Of a stretch of 64,000 nt of DNA, positions 50,431 to 58,911 are shown piece by piece. Under the pieces are notes generated by a model. The model had not been told where the DNA came from and did no database searches. It worked only from the letters and a program-made list of their open reading frames with translations. The position numbers were made by a program, and so were the translations under genes. Numbering within the stretch: the stretch's first letter is position 1; every line of letters begins with the position of its first letter. Source of the DNA: Bacillus paralicheniformis (GTDB taxonomy: Bacteria > Bacillota > Bacilli > Bacillales > Bacillaceae); contig NZ_LBMN02000009.1 in NCBI RefSeq assembly GCF_001042485.2, positions 1 to 64,000 of the forward strand, written 5' to 3'.

Positions 50431-52788
50431 TTATTTTAATTCGACAATGGTGACGCCTGATCCTCCCTCTCCCGCTTCGCCGAACCGGGAGTTTTTCACA
50501 TTGCGGTGGGATTTCAAGAGGTCCTGAACGCCTTTTCGGAGGGCGCCGGTTCCTTTTCCGTGGATGATCGAGACTCTTGGATAGCCCGCAAGCACCGCAT
50601 CATCCAAGTATTTTTCAACCCGGTGAAGCGCATTTTCATACCGCTCCCCTCTAAGGTCGAGTTCGAGCGAGACGTGATAATCTTTTCCTTTGACGGCGGC
50701 GATCGTTTTTTGTTTTTCGGGTTCAGGTGCCGATTTCAGGAATTGCAGATCCTTTTCCTTAACCTTCATTTTCAGAATGCCGATTTGAACATTCCATTCG
50801 GCCGCACCCGTTTTTTCGAGCAGCGTCCCTTTTTGACCAAAGGTTAAAACCTTGACTTCATCGCCCGGTTTTAATTCGCGCTTGTCCGTTTTTTTCTGAG
50901 CCGGCTTTTTCGCTTTTTCAAACGAAGGCACCGCTTCTTCAAGGCGTTTTTTCGCCTCGATCAGCTCATGGTCTTTAAATGCTTTATGGTCTTCCTTGAT
51001 CATGCGGAGCGACTGGATGATCTCGTCTGCTTCTTTCATCGCTTCTTTGACTTTTTCAGCGGCTTTTTGCTCCGCTTCTTCATAGAGCCTTTCTTTTTTC
51101 TCCTGCCATTCGCTGATCTGCTGCTGGAGGTCGCGGTGAAGGGCTTCAGCCTCGGCGCGGATGGCTTCTGTCTCGTTCAGTTCCGCCTCGGCGCGCTTTT
51201 TGCTGTCTTCCAGCGATGCGATCATCGTATCAACTTCATTATGCTCGGCCGTCATCTCCGCTTTTGCGCGGCCGATCAGGTAATCAGGGAGCCCGAGTCG
51301 CTTCGAAATTTCGAACGCATTGCTTCGGCCGGGCACTCCGATTAACAGCTTGTAGGTCGGCGACAGTGTATCGATATCAAATTCGACGCTTGCATTAATG
51401 ACATTTTCGCGATTGTAGCCGTATGCCTTCAGCTCAGGGTAATGAGTCGTGGCAATGACGCGCGCGCCAGTCTGGCACACCTCGTCAAGGATGCTGATCG
51501 CAAGGGCCGCGCCTTCCTGCGGGTCTGTCCCGGCGCCGAGCTCGTCAAAAAGCACAAGGCTGTTTTCCGTCATGTCTTTCAAAATATCGACGATGTTGAC
51601 CATATGTGACGAGAACGTACTTAAGCTTTGTTCGATTGACTGTTCATCGCCGATATCGGCAAATACTTGATCAAATATGGCGGTTTCTGATCCTTCTTCC
51701 GCCGGTACGTGCAATCCCGACTGCGCCATAATGGTCAAAAGCCCGAGCGTTTTAAGCGTCACCGTTTTACCGCCCGTGTTCGGGCCCGTGATGACAATTG
51801 TCGTATACTCTCCGCCGAGCTCAATATCATTCGGAACGACTTCATCCAGGGGCAAAAGCGGGTGGCGGGCTTGAATCAGGCGGACATAGCCGTCAGCATT
51901 GACAGCCGGTTTAACCGCTTTTGTCGCTTTGGCGTATTTTGCTTTTGCAAAAATAAAGTCCAGCGTCTGAAGCACTTTGACATCGTGAAAGAGTTCATTT
52001 GTGTGCTCTGCCGTCTTTTCTGTCAGGACGCGCAAAATCCGTTCAATCTCCTGTTTTTCGTTTACTTTCGCCTGGCGAAGCGCATTGTTCATATCGACAA
52101 TCGCCTGAGGCTCGATAAACAATGTCGCGCCGGAAGACGACTGATCGTGCACGATTCCTCCGTAGCTTGATCTGTACTCCTGTTTGACAGGGATAACGAA
52201 GCGGTCGTTACGAATTGTGATGATCGTATCCGACAGCATTTTTTGCGCAGATGAAGAACGCAACATTGATTCCAGCCGGTCCCTGATTCTTGATTCAAGC
52301 GCCCGCAGTTGCGTCCTGATTCCCCTTAACGTCTCAGATGCATGGTCTAGCACTTCTCCATGATCATCGATGCACGAATTGATGTCTCTTTCCAATTCGG
52401 AAAGCGGAATGAGCTTTTCTGCATATTGGTGAAGACAAGGAATCTCAACCCCGTCTTCGAACAGGCCTTCGAGAAAATGCTTCATCTGTTTTGCTGCGTA
52501 TAGCAGACCCGATATTTCGGTCAATTCCGCCGGGCTTAAAATGCTGCCGATTTCCGCCCTTCTTAACGCTTTTCTAATGTCGGTAAGGCCTCCGAAAGGG
52601 GCGTTTCCTTTTAAACGCAGGACGGTTCCTGCTTCATCGACTTCTTCCTGCAGCTTTTTGACTTCTTCGAGCGAACGGGAAGGTTTGAGTTCCAAAAGCA
52701 TTTCCTTCCCTAAAGAAGATGCCGCATGCTCTGTGAGCTGTTCTTTTACTTTATGAAATTCAAGTGCTGATAGCGCTTTTTGCTGCAA
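50431..52788 (-). CDS. mutSB: MutS2-type endonuclease/ATPase MutSB
   Basis: This 785-residue MutS2 protein lacks the mismatch-binding N-domain of MutS. The Walker A motif [17 protein letters not shown] is at about residue 333, followed by the ATPase signature [14 protein letters not shown] and [20 protein letters not shown] coiled coil covers about residues 520-640. A C-terminal Smr nuclease domain ([24 protein letters not shown]) follows. In B. subtilis MutS2 affects recombination and rescues collided ribosomes. The TTG start at 52788 follows AAGGAGG. Confidence 0.97.
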   Translation of the reverse strand: MQQKALSALEFHKVKEQLTEHAASSLGKEMLLELKPSRSLEEVKKLQEEVDEAGTVLRLKGNAPFGGLTDIRKALRRAEIGSILSPAELTEISGLLYAAKQMKHFLEGLFEDGVEIPCLHQYAEKLIPLSELERDINSCIDDHGEVLDHASETLRGIRTQLRALESRIRDRLESMLRSSSAQKMLSDTIITIRNDRFVIPVKQEYRSSYGGIVHDQSSSGATLFIEPQAIVDMNNALRQAKVNEKQEIERILRVLTEKTAEHTNELFHDVKVLQTLDFIFAKAKYAKATKAVKPAVNADGYVRLIQARHPLLPLDEVVPNDIELGGEYTTIVITGPNTGGKTVTLKTLGLLTIMAQSGLHVPAEEGSETAIFDQVFADIGDEQSIEQSLSTFSSHMVNIVDILKDMTENSLVLFDELGAGTDPQEGAALAISILDEVCQTGARVIATTHYPELKAYGYNRENVINASVEFDIDTLSPTYKLLIGVPGRSNAFEISKRLGLPDYLIGRAKAEMTAEHNEVDTMIASLEDSKKRAEAELNETEAIRAEAEALHRDLQQQISEWQEKKERLYEEAEQKAAEKVKEAMKEADEIIQSLRMIKEDHKAFKDHELIEAKKRLEEAVPSFEKAKKPAQKKTDKRELKPGDEVKVLTFGQKGTLLEKTGAAEWNVQIGILKMKVKEKDLQFLKSAPEPEKQKTIAAVKGKDYHVSLELDLRGERYENALHRVEKYLDDAVLAGYPRVSIIHGKGTGALRKGVQDLLKSHRNVKNSRFGEAGEGGSGVTIVELK

Positions 52789-52804
52789 CGTCCATTAAAC
52801 CTCC

Positions 52805-54520
52805 TTAAGATCGATGGCGCGACAAAAATGCCTGGACTTCTTCAAAGGAGCGGGTATTTAATACATTGGCCTTTGGCGTCCATCCTTTTCTCGCTGCCGT
52901 AACGCCCGTTTTCATATCGTCAAGCATCGCTGTGTTGTGGGCATCCGTATTAATAACGAGTGTCACTCCGGCAGCATTCGCTTTCATCAAGTGTTCCATC
53001 CTGAGATCGAGCCGCGCTGGATTTGCGTTCAGTTCCAAGGCTGTATTCGTTTTCTTCGCAAGCTCGATCAGCTGGTCAATATCGACTTCATAACCCGCCC
53101 TTCTTCCGATCAGACGGCCGGTCGGATGAGCGATAATGTCAACGTGCTGATTCATCAGTGCGGTTTCAAGCCGCTTCATGATGACATGCTGCGGCTGTGA
53201 AAAGCTTGAATGGATCGAAGCAATGACAAGGTCCATTTCCGCCAGCAGCTCATCGTCATAATCTAGCGTTCCGTCAGGCAGGATGTCCATTTCCACGCCT
53301 TTAAAAATATGAAAATCGGTCAATTCCTTATTCAGTTCATCAATTTCCTTCGCCTGCATGCGCAGGCGCTCAGGCGTCAAACCGCCTGCCACTTTTAAAT
53401 ACTGGGAATGGTCTGTGATCGCCATATAGCGGTACCCTTTTGCCATGCAGGCTTCCGCCATTTCCCTGATCGAAAAAGCACCGTCGCTCCAAGCCGAGTG
53501 CATATGAAGGTCTCCTTGAATATCCTCGGCGGAAACGAGTCCGATGTCATCGCGGTAGTCCTCAACTTCTCTTCCTGTCTCCCGCAGTTCGGGCGGAATA
53601 AACGGAAGCCCGAAATGGGCGAAAAACTCTTGTTCGCTTGAGAAGGTTTTAATTTCTCCAGTTTCAACGGTTTCGACGCCGTATTCACTGATTCTTTCGC
53701 CTTTTTCTTTGGCAAGCTGGCGCATTTTGATATTGTGGTCTTTTGATCCGGTAAAATGATGGAGCGTCGTTGGGAACTGTTCCTCCGTCACCAGCCGGAA
53801 ATCCGCACTGATTTCGTATTCAAAGGCAAATGTGAGAGACACTTTCGTATCTCCTGCGGCAATGACCTCCTTGATGTTCGAAAGCTTCAGGAGTCCTTCC
53901 CGGACAAGTTCCGGATCAGTGACAGCCATAATGTAATCGAGGTCTTTCACCGTTTCTTTGGCACGGCGCAGGCTTCCGGCCCGCGAAAACTTGATGAGGC
54001 CCTGGAGCCCTTCAAGTTGTTCTTCGATGATGTCAGCGACAGCCAAAGCGACCGCGATCGGGTACCGTTCAGGGCGTTTCCCCGCTTCACCTAAAGCCTG
54101 CAGGATTTTTTCTTCCGTTTTTTTGCCGAATCCGGCAAGCCCCTGAACCTTTTGCTGTTCGCATGCCTCTTTTAAAGACGCCGCATCACAGACACCGAGC
54201 TCCTGATACAGCTTGGCGATTTTTTTGCCGCCGAGGCCCGGCAGCTTCAAAAGCGGGACAAGTCCTTCCGGAACCTCTTCCTTTAATCGTTCCAGCGTAC
54301 CGGACGCTCCCGTGTCCATATATTCCTTGATGACGGCATACGTGCCTTTGCCGATCCCGGACAGGGACATCATATCATCGATTTCCGAGAGGCTCCGGTC
54401 GTCTTGTTCAAGAGCTGCCGCAGCCTTTCTGAAAGCGGAGATCTTAAATGGGTTATCCCCTTTTAGTTCCATATATATCGCAATCGTTTCAAGCAATTTG
54501 ATGATATCTTTTTTATGCAT
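52805..54520 (-). CDS. polX: DNA polymerase X family protein PolX (YshC)
   Basis: This 571-residue bacterial PolX has helix-hairpin-helix motifs (SGIGKGTYA, PGLGGKKIAKLY, GFGKKTEEKI), a polymerase core with the catalytic acidic pair in LRRAKETVKDLDYIM, and a C-terminal PHP exonuclease domain beginning GDLHMHSAWSDGAFS, with further metal histidines in ITDHSQ, IIAHP and TDAH. It acts in gap-filling base excision repair. The start at 54520 follows AGAGGTG; 54550 is unsupported. It lies 16 bp before mutSB. Confidence 0.96.
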   Translation of the reverse strand: MHKKDIIKLLETIAIYMELKGDNPFKISAFRKAAAALEQDDRSLSEIDDMMSLSGIGKGTYAVIKEYMDTGASGTLERLKEEVPEGLVPLLKLPGLGGKKIAKLYQELGVCDAASLKEACEQQKVQGLAGFGKKTEEKILQALGEAGKRPERYPIAVALAVADIIEEQLEGLQGLIKFSRAGSLRRAKETVKDLDYIMAVTDPELVREGLLKLSNIKEVIAAGDTKVSLTFAFEYEISADFRLVTEEQFPTTLHHFTGSKDHNIKMRQLAKEKGERISEYGVETVETGEIKTFSSEQEFFAHFGLPFIPPELRETGREVEDYRDDIGLVSAEDIQGDLHMHSAWSDGAFSIREMAEACMAKGYRYMAITDHSQYLKVAGGLTPERLRMQAKEIDELNKELTDFHIFKGVEMDILPDGTLDYDDELLAEMDLVIASIHSSFSQPQHVIMKRLETALMNQHVDIIAHPTGRLIGRRAGYEVDIDQLIELAKKTNTALELNANPARLDLRMEHLMKANAAGVTLVINTDAHNTAMLDDMKTGVTAARKGWTPKANVLNTRSFEEVQAFLSRHRS

Positions 54521-54612
54521 GCTGTTCACCTCTTGTTTCCCCTCGTTCATCCTGCTTCAATCATACAAATTTTTGGCTGATCCTACAACAAACAGGCCTA
54601 TTCGACAGTTTT

Positions 54613-54667
54613 CGGGGTTCTCAAGAGCCCCGAAAAAAAACTTCCCTACAAACAGAGAAGTTTTTAC
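54613..54667 (-). terminator. yshB terminator with adjacent hairpin
   Basis: AAAAACTTC / GAAGTTTTTTTT hairpin on the minus strand right after yshB, followed by a second stem CGGGGCTCT / AGAACCCCG (54614-54633). Confidence 0.75.
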
Positions 54668-55200
54668 AAAGATCCGTACTGATGCAGCAGATTGTTTAAC
54701 ATGTTTGATAAAAACGGTGTTTTATGAATGATCAAGTCAGCCATCACCGAACCGGCCATCATGTTTTGCAGAACATCGATCGGCAGAAGCGTTCCGATGA
54801 ACAGAACGACAAACACGAACAGATAGATTTCCGCAAAACCGAGCACGGCTCCAAGTACTTGGTTGATCTGTTTGAGAACCGGTATGCTTGCAACGGCATC
54901 CAGAAACGATGCGGCAATTCTCAAAAGGATAATCGTCAGGAAAAAGAGAATCAAAAACGCAATCATATTGTAATAAGCGCCTTCAAGGCTTCCGTTTACA
55001 AACGCCAGCGCAGACTGGCCGCCCGTAAAGTCGGGAGACGGAATCCAGCCGAGCTTAGGTGCAAGGTCGCCGTAATAGGTTGCGGCCACAGCGATCGCTG
55101 CGATAAACGTAACCAAACGGATAAACTGGCGGATAAACCCTCTTTTGAGTCCAATAAACAAACCGGACAAAAGCAAAATGATAATGATGATATCTAGCAT
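54664..55200 (-). CDS. yshB: CvpA-family membrane protein YshB
   Basis: This 178-residue protein has four predicted membrane helices and the CvpA-family pattern GLFIGLKRGFIRQFIRLVTFIAA near residue 20. CvpA is needed for colicin V production in E. coli, but the role in Bacillus is unknown. ATG 55200 (MLDIIIIILLLSG) fits the family start. AAAGGA lies about 12 bp upstream inside the end of zapA. A TTG at 55212 overlaps the zapA stop and is the alternative. Confidence 0.9.
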   Translation of the reverse strand: MLDIIIIILLLSGLFIGLKRGFIRQFIRLVTFIAAIAVAATYYGDLAPKLGWIPSPDFTGGQSALAFVNGSLEGAYYNMIAFLILFFLTIILLRIAASFLDAVASIPVLKQINQVLGAVLGFAEIYLFVFVVLFIGTLLPIDVLQNMMAGSVMADLIIHKTPFLSNMLNNLLHQYGSL

Positions 55201-55208
55201 CGTGATGT

Positions 55209-55466
55209 TCAATCCTTTTCTTTAATTTGTCCTTTTAATCTCTCAAGCTCTTCCTTCAGCTTCAAATAATCGTGAACCACATTTACAGCCGTCAAAACGG
55301 CCAGTTTATTTATATCAAGATACGGATTTTTTTCGTTGATTTCTCTCATTTTATCATCCACAATCGAGGCAACGTGCCTCATATGGCTCTTGCTCTCATC
55401 GCCGATAATTGTGAATTGCTGACCGTAGATGTCAACTGTTGTTTTCGTTTTTTGACCATCAGACAA
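55209..55466 (-). CDS. zapA: Cell division protein ZapA
   Basis: This 85-residue FtsZ-binding protein stabilises the Z-ring. The N-terminal domain contains [15 protein letters not shown] and the C-terminal half is an amphipathic coiled coil ([19 protein letters not shown]). The TTG start at 55466 follows GGAGGA at 6 bp. yshB follows immediately, and the pair forms one operon as in B. subtilis. Confidence 0.95.
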   Translation of the reverse strand: MSDGQKTKTTVDIYGQQFTIIGDESKSHMRHVASIVDDKMREINEKNPYLDINKLAVLTAVNVVHDYLKLKEELERLKGQIKEKD

Positions 55467-55617
55467 CGTTTCTCCTCCATTCCAATTATGCGAGAATCCT
55501 AGTCTATATCATAACATGTTTAGAGATTGAATGGAAAGACGAGCCCTCCGCTGTTATGATACACTTATAAAAACAATGATTTAGCCTGTTTAAGCAGCTA
55601 ATAAAGGAGATTAGAAC

Positions 55618-56559
55618 GTGTCACATTCTGTTTTAAAAGTTCCCCCGTCTGTTATTGAACGGATGCAAAGCCACTACGGGCCTCACATGACTTCCCTTTC
55701 CGTACAGGGCGCGGTTTTCCAGGCCAAACCACAGGGCTGCACCATTACAGCATACCGGTCGGGGAAGGTGCTGTTCCAAGGAAAAAACGCGGAAAAGGAA
55801 GCGGAGCGCTGGACGGCGGATGCTGAAACACCGGCTGCCAAAAAGCCCGCATCCAAAAAAAGCATCCCGTCCGTCTATCAGCCGCCTGAAGGCATCGGTT
55901 CCATGTCTGTGATCGGCTCCGATGAAGTCGGGACAGGCGATTATTTCGGTCCGATCACCGTCGCGTGCGTATACGCTGACAAGGTAAAGCTGCCGCTGTT
56001 AAAGGAACTCGGTGTTAAAGATTCAAAAAACTTAAAAGATCCGCAAATCGTTCAGATCGCGCGCGACTTAATCAAGACAGTTCCTTACAGCCTGCTCGTC
56101 TTGAGAAATGAAAAGTATAATGAAATGCAGGAAAAAGGGATGAGCCAGGGAAAAATGAAGGCCCTTCTCCACAACCAGGCGATCGGCAACCTTCTCAAAA
56201 AATTGGACGGAACCCGGCCTGAAGCGATTTTAATTGACCAGTTCGCAGAACCTGCCGTCTATTTTAAACACCTGGCCGGCAAAAACGCCATCAAAGAACG
56301 TACATATTTCAGCACAAAAGCGGAAGGCATCCATCTTTCAGTTGCAGCGGCTTCGATCATCGCACGCTATTCATTTTTAATGGAGATGGATAAGCTTTCG
56401 AAAGAAGCCGGGATGACGCTCCCGAAAGGAGCGGGTCCGCTCGTCGATGAAGCGGCGGCAAAGCTGATCAAGAAACACGGCGAAGCAGCGCTCGGTCATT
56501 TCACGAAACGCCATTTTGCGAACACACAGAAAGCGGTGCGCCTGGCGTCGAAAAACTGA
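55618..56559 (+). CDS. rnhC: Ribonuclease HIII
   Basis: This 313-residue enzyme cleaves RNA in RNA-DNA hybrids. An N-terminal TBP-like substrate-binding domain (about residues 1-90) is followed by the type-2 RNase H core. The core has the catalytic acidic motif IGSDEVGTGDYFGP (about 99-112), the aspartate of LIDQFAEP, and the motif SVAAASIIARY. GTG 55618 follows AAAGGAG at 8 bp. It is divergent from zapA. Confidence 0.97.
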   Translation: MSHSVLKVPPSVIERMQSHYGPHMTSLSVQGAVFQAKPQGCTITAYRSGKVLFQGKNAEKEAERWTADAETPAAKKPASKKSIPSVYQPPEGIGSMSVIGSDEVGTGDYFGPITVACVYADKVKLPLLKELGVKDSKNLKDPQIVQIARDLIKTVPYSLLVLRNEKYNEMQEKGMSQGKMKALLHNQAIGNLLKKLDGTRPEAILIDQFAEPAVYFKHLAGKNAIKERTYFSTKAEGIHLSVAAASIIARYSFLMEMDKLSKEAGMTLPKGAGPLVDEAAAKLIKKHGEAALGHFTKRHFANTQKAVRLASKN

Positions 56560-56570
56560 ATACACCAAAA

Positions 56571-56606
56571 AGCGGGAACTCCTGACTATCAGGGTTCCCA
56601 GCTGTT
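56571..56606 (+). terminator. Probable rnhC terminator
   Basis: GGGAACTCCTGA / TCAGGGTTCCC stem with a short loop, followed by AGCTGTTTTA, 12 bp after the rnhC stop. The U-run is weak. Confidence 0.55.
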
Positions 56607-56664
56607 TTAGCAGGAAGCTCGAGAGACCAATTCACGGAGTTCCAAGGAGTATTTCCGCTTGTGG

Positions 56665-56790
56665 CTATATCCCGCATTCATCCCGGCTCTTCGCAATGAA
56701 ACTTACGAATTCTTTCTTCGATCCATTCACAGTAAATATTTGAAACGGAATCGTGTATTGTCTTGACAGGACGTAATGAACTTCATGCTC
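56665..56790 (-). pseudogene. Possible decayed coding fragment (minus strand)
   Basis: There are 41 open codons between stops with coding-like composition (including VLSRQYTIPFQIFTVNGSKK) but no start codon at the 5' end. An overlapping frame further downstream begins MNAGYSHKRKYSLELREL and stops soon after. These look like shards of a lost gene; no family is assigned. Confidence 0.3.
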
Positions 56791-56896
56791 TTACCATCAT
56801 TCATTTTATCTCCTGATTAATATAATGAGATGAGGCTTTTCTTAATCATGATATGTTCTTAGTTATATTAGAATCACGGAAATCTTCCACATATAT

Positions 56897-57023
56897 ATGG
56901 ATGCGCTTATCCTACGGGAAAGGGCCTATGAGCCCGACAAGATTAGGGAGGAAGATGAAGAGGCTGCAAACATTGCGTGCTGAGATTATGGCCTATTGGC
57001 ATCCCGGCATTATAATCAAGTAA
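56897..57023 (+). other. Two overlapping short frames before a terminator
   Basis: Frame 1 (56897-56983, 28 codons) reads as a charged helix (RERAYEPDKIREEDEEAAN). Frame 2 (56901-57023, 40 codons) ends just before the hairpin at 57022-57052, and an internal ATG at 56955 sits only 3 bp from GGGAGG. Either may be the remnant of a gene or a small peptide. The stretch 56600-57096 holds nothing else that I can support. Confidence 0.25.
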
Positions 57024-57053
57024 AAAGCAGACCCGTCGGCCTGCTTTTTTATG
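57022..57053. terminator. Terminator-like hairpin
   Basis: AAAAAGCAG / CTGCTTTTTT stem with a 10-nt loop and U-runs on both strands, between the short frames and the 75-residue gene. It can serve both directions. Confidence 0.7.
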
Positions 57054-57096
57054 TATACTGTTCTGCCTCGGATTCTCATTATCGATTGGAATGAAT

Positions 57097-57324
57097 TTAA
57101 TATCCGGCAGAAGCCATTCCTAATACAACACCAAATAAACCACAAGCGATAGCTGCGATCATCATGATTGTCCCGTGTTGGACTTTCCCATTACTTCTTA
57201 CTAGATATCCAAAAATAACTCCTCCTGCACCAAATAAAATTGGAAAAAGCAGTAGTGATATACCGGTACATATCCAGCCTAAAATGATAAATGTTTGAGT
57301 ACTGTTGCTCGGGTTTTTTGTCAT
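57097..57324 (-). CDS. Small two-helix membrane protein (DUF4190-like)
   Basis: This 75-residue protein has two membrane segments (TFIILGWICTGISLLLFPIL and TIMMIAAIACGLFGVVLGMA) joined by a glycine-rich turn and the short loop YLVRSNGKVQHG. This layout recalls DUF4190-type miniproteins. ATG 57324 follows AAAGGA at 8 bp. It stands alone, with lower GC content than the surrounding core genes. Function is unknown. Confidence 0.72.
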   Translation of the reverse strand: MTKNPSNSTQTFIILGWICTGISLLLFPILFGAGGVIFGYLVRSNGKVQHGTIMMIAAIACGLFGVVLGMASAGY

Positions 57325-57705
57325 AGTACCAATCCTTTCTGAATGGTTATTTTGAACTATTAATGATTTTATACTAAAAAAAAGAAATATGAAATAGTTT
57401 TTTCCAGCGGGCCAGAGGAATGTGACTTGGTTAACATTTATTGAGAGAAGAAATTAGGTACAAAATAAGGTTATAGAGGCGGACGGCTTGTCTATTTATG
57501 CGAAACAGCCAAGCAGTGCCTTTCTCTTGCTTCTATTCCCGCAGGCAATTCAAAACTCAGCAATCTTAGCTGAATTTCGATCATTTTCGCTAGAGAATAT
57601 TACGATTTATCAGAATATTAGCAAACAAAAGGCCTATAGTTCTGTTTAAAAATCACTGTCAAATGGCAGATTTCTTGTCTGATTTTAACGAACTTTGTAG
57701 TTACA

Positions 57706-57734
57706 TTGAAAGGTTTGTCATAAGAACCTATGTA
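57706..57734 (+). promoter_or_regulatory. Probable sigma-A promoter of the metzincin gene
   Basis: TTGAAA (57706-57711), 17 bp, TATGTA (57729-57734), about 90 bp upstream of the start. A perfect 12-bp palindrome CTAGTTAACTAG (57769-57780) lies in the leader. The stretch 57325-57700 is AT-rich with no other supported feature. Confidence 0.6.
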
Positions 57735-57823
57735 TATTTTCCTCTTTTTGGATAGAAAGAAGGGATTTCTAGTTAACTAGACGAATCTTTAGTCTGTTAA
57801 AAACTAAGGAGGAAATTTTTCAA

Positions 57824-58624
57824 ATGAAAAAACGGTCTTTATTCTTTACTTTATTGCTTTCTGCAAGTTTAATACCTGGGGCGGCCGGAGTCGCGGAAAC
57901 GGGCGGTCATAAGCATACTCATGAAGCAAAAGGGATTTATAAGGAAGCATTGCCTAAACCTAAGGAAGGTTATAAAGATTTAACAGGCAAAGTTCACATT
58001 GAAAAAACAACGAAAACAAAAGTGCTGGATGAGAAAGGAAATGAAACGAGTACGATCACATTTAAAAAGAATGTAAACAACGGTAAATTTTCGACTCAGG
58101 CAAGCACGGGCAAGCAAAAGATAAGTGTCCTCGCGGTGGCTGATAAGCAGTACCGGCAGAAACACAAAGACTGGAAAACGAGAATCGTCAACATCGTTGA
58201 AGAGGCGGACGAAATGTTTAACCGCGACCACGATATTGATTTTGTCGTGGAAGCTGTTGCCCCATGGAGTTCTTCCGGAAGCAATGCCTCTGACATTCTT
58301 GACAACCTGGCGGACAAATTCGAAGGACGGCCTTATAAATTCGTAGCCGGCTTTACAGCCAACGACAATTTTGAAGCGGGCGGCATCGCTTTTCAATACC
58401 CTGTTAAACCGGACGGTCCTGCTTTCAGCGTCACGTTCGACCTGGGAACGGAAAATACGGCAAAAGCACAAAGACACGAATTTTCCCATAATTTCGGGGT
58501 GGAGCATGATCCGCAAGGAAGCGGCATCCGTTGCATTATGAACTACGATTACGCATACACCGTCGATGTCTGGGATGCGGAACACAACAGCCTGATCGAG
58601 AAAAATAAAGTTTGGTATCAATAG
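57824..58624 (+). CDS. Secreted zinc metalloprotease, metzincin (M84 MpriBi-like)
   Basis: This is a 266-residue preproprotein. The signal peptide covers about residues 1-24 (ending GAAGVA). A basic propeptide follows to about residue 92. The mature part begins near ASTGKQKISVLAVADKQY and is about 174 residues. The zinc site HEFSHNFGVEHD (His218, Glu219, His222, His228) followed by Asp229 and the Met-turn Met239 in CIMNYDY define a metzincin. The mature start and overall size recall the B. intermedius adamalysin-like protease (MEROPS M84, from memory). A single cysteine (Cys237) is present. ATG follows AAGGAGG at 11 bp. Confidence 0.88.
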   Translation: MKKRSLFFTLLLSASLIPGAAGVAETGGHKHTHEAKGIYKEALPKPKEGYKDLTGKVHIEKTTKTKVLDEKGNETSTITFKKNVNNGKFSTQASTGKQKISVLAVADKQYRQKHKDWKTRIVNIVEEADEMFNRDHDIDFVVEAVAPWSSSGSNASDILDNLADKFEGRPYKFVAGFTANDNFEAGGIAFQYPVKPDGPAFSVTFDLGTENTAKAQRHEFSHNFGVEHDPQGSGIRCIMNYDYAYTVDVWDAEHNSLIEKNKVWYQ

Positions 58625-58633
58625 TTATAAAAA

Positions 58634-58661
58634 GGCGTCTCCGCATAAAGCGGAGACGCCT
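58634..58661 (+). repeat. Hairpin copy 1, lacking a U-run
   Basis: GGCGTCTCCGC / GCGGAGACGCC stem with loop ATAAA, 10 bp after the protease stop. A 27-bp stretch (58635-58661) recurs exactly at 58841-58867, where the U-run is present. Confidence 0.92.
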
Positions 58662-58840
58662 CAGATTGTTGACAAAATCCCAAAACGGCTTTTTGTTTTG
58701 GGATTTTGTCATCTTTTCAGCGTGATTGAAAACCTTTGCAGTCTAGGAAGGCCGAGCATCGGAGCGGAGCGAATGTTGGAATTCGTGAGCACCGACGCGC
58801 AGACCTGACAACGAATGCGAGGGTTTGTCGACACGCTGAA
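58662..58840. other. Palindromic intergenic element inserted between duplicated hairpins
   Basis: It contains a 16-bp perfect inverted repeat (GACAAAATCCCAAAAC and its complement, 58671-58710). A longer fold follows: TTCAGCGTG pairs with CACGCTGAA, and inside it AAACCTTTGCA pairs with TGCGAGGGTTT using two G-U pairs. A further inner hairpin (CGAAT / ATTCG) is seen. No reading frame is convincing. It looks like a dispersed repeat or structured RNA. Confidence 0.6.
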
Positions 58841-58872
58841 GCGTCTCCGCATAAAGCGGAGACGCCTTTTTT
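58841..58872 (+). terminator. Hairpin copy 2, with U-run
   Basis: GCGTCTCCGC / GCGGAGACGC with loop ATAAA is followed by CTTTTTTG on the plus strand. It probably represents the original terminator end of the protease gene. Confidence 0.85.
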
Positions 58873-58911
58873 GTACTGCAGCCGGGCAGCCTCAATTGGG
58901 CTGGGAACCGG

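Noticed and set aside
57980-58621. A 213-codon minus-strand frame opposite the metzincin gene
   Set aside because: The plus frame has a signal peptide, zinc motif and ribosome binding site; the minus frame has none of these.
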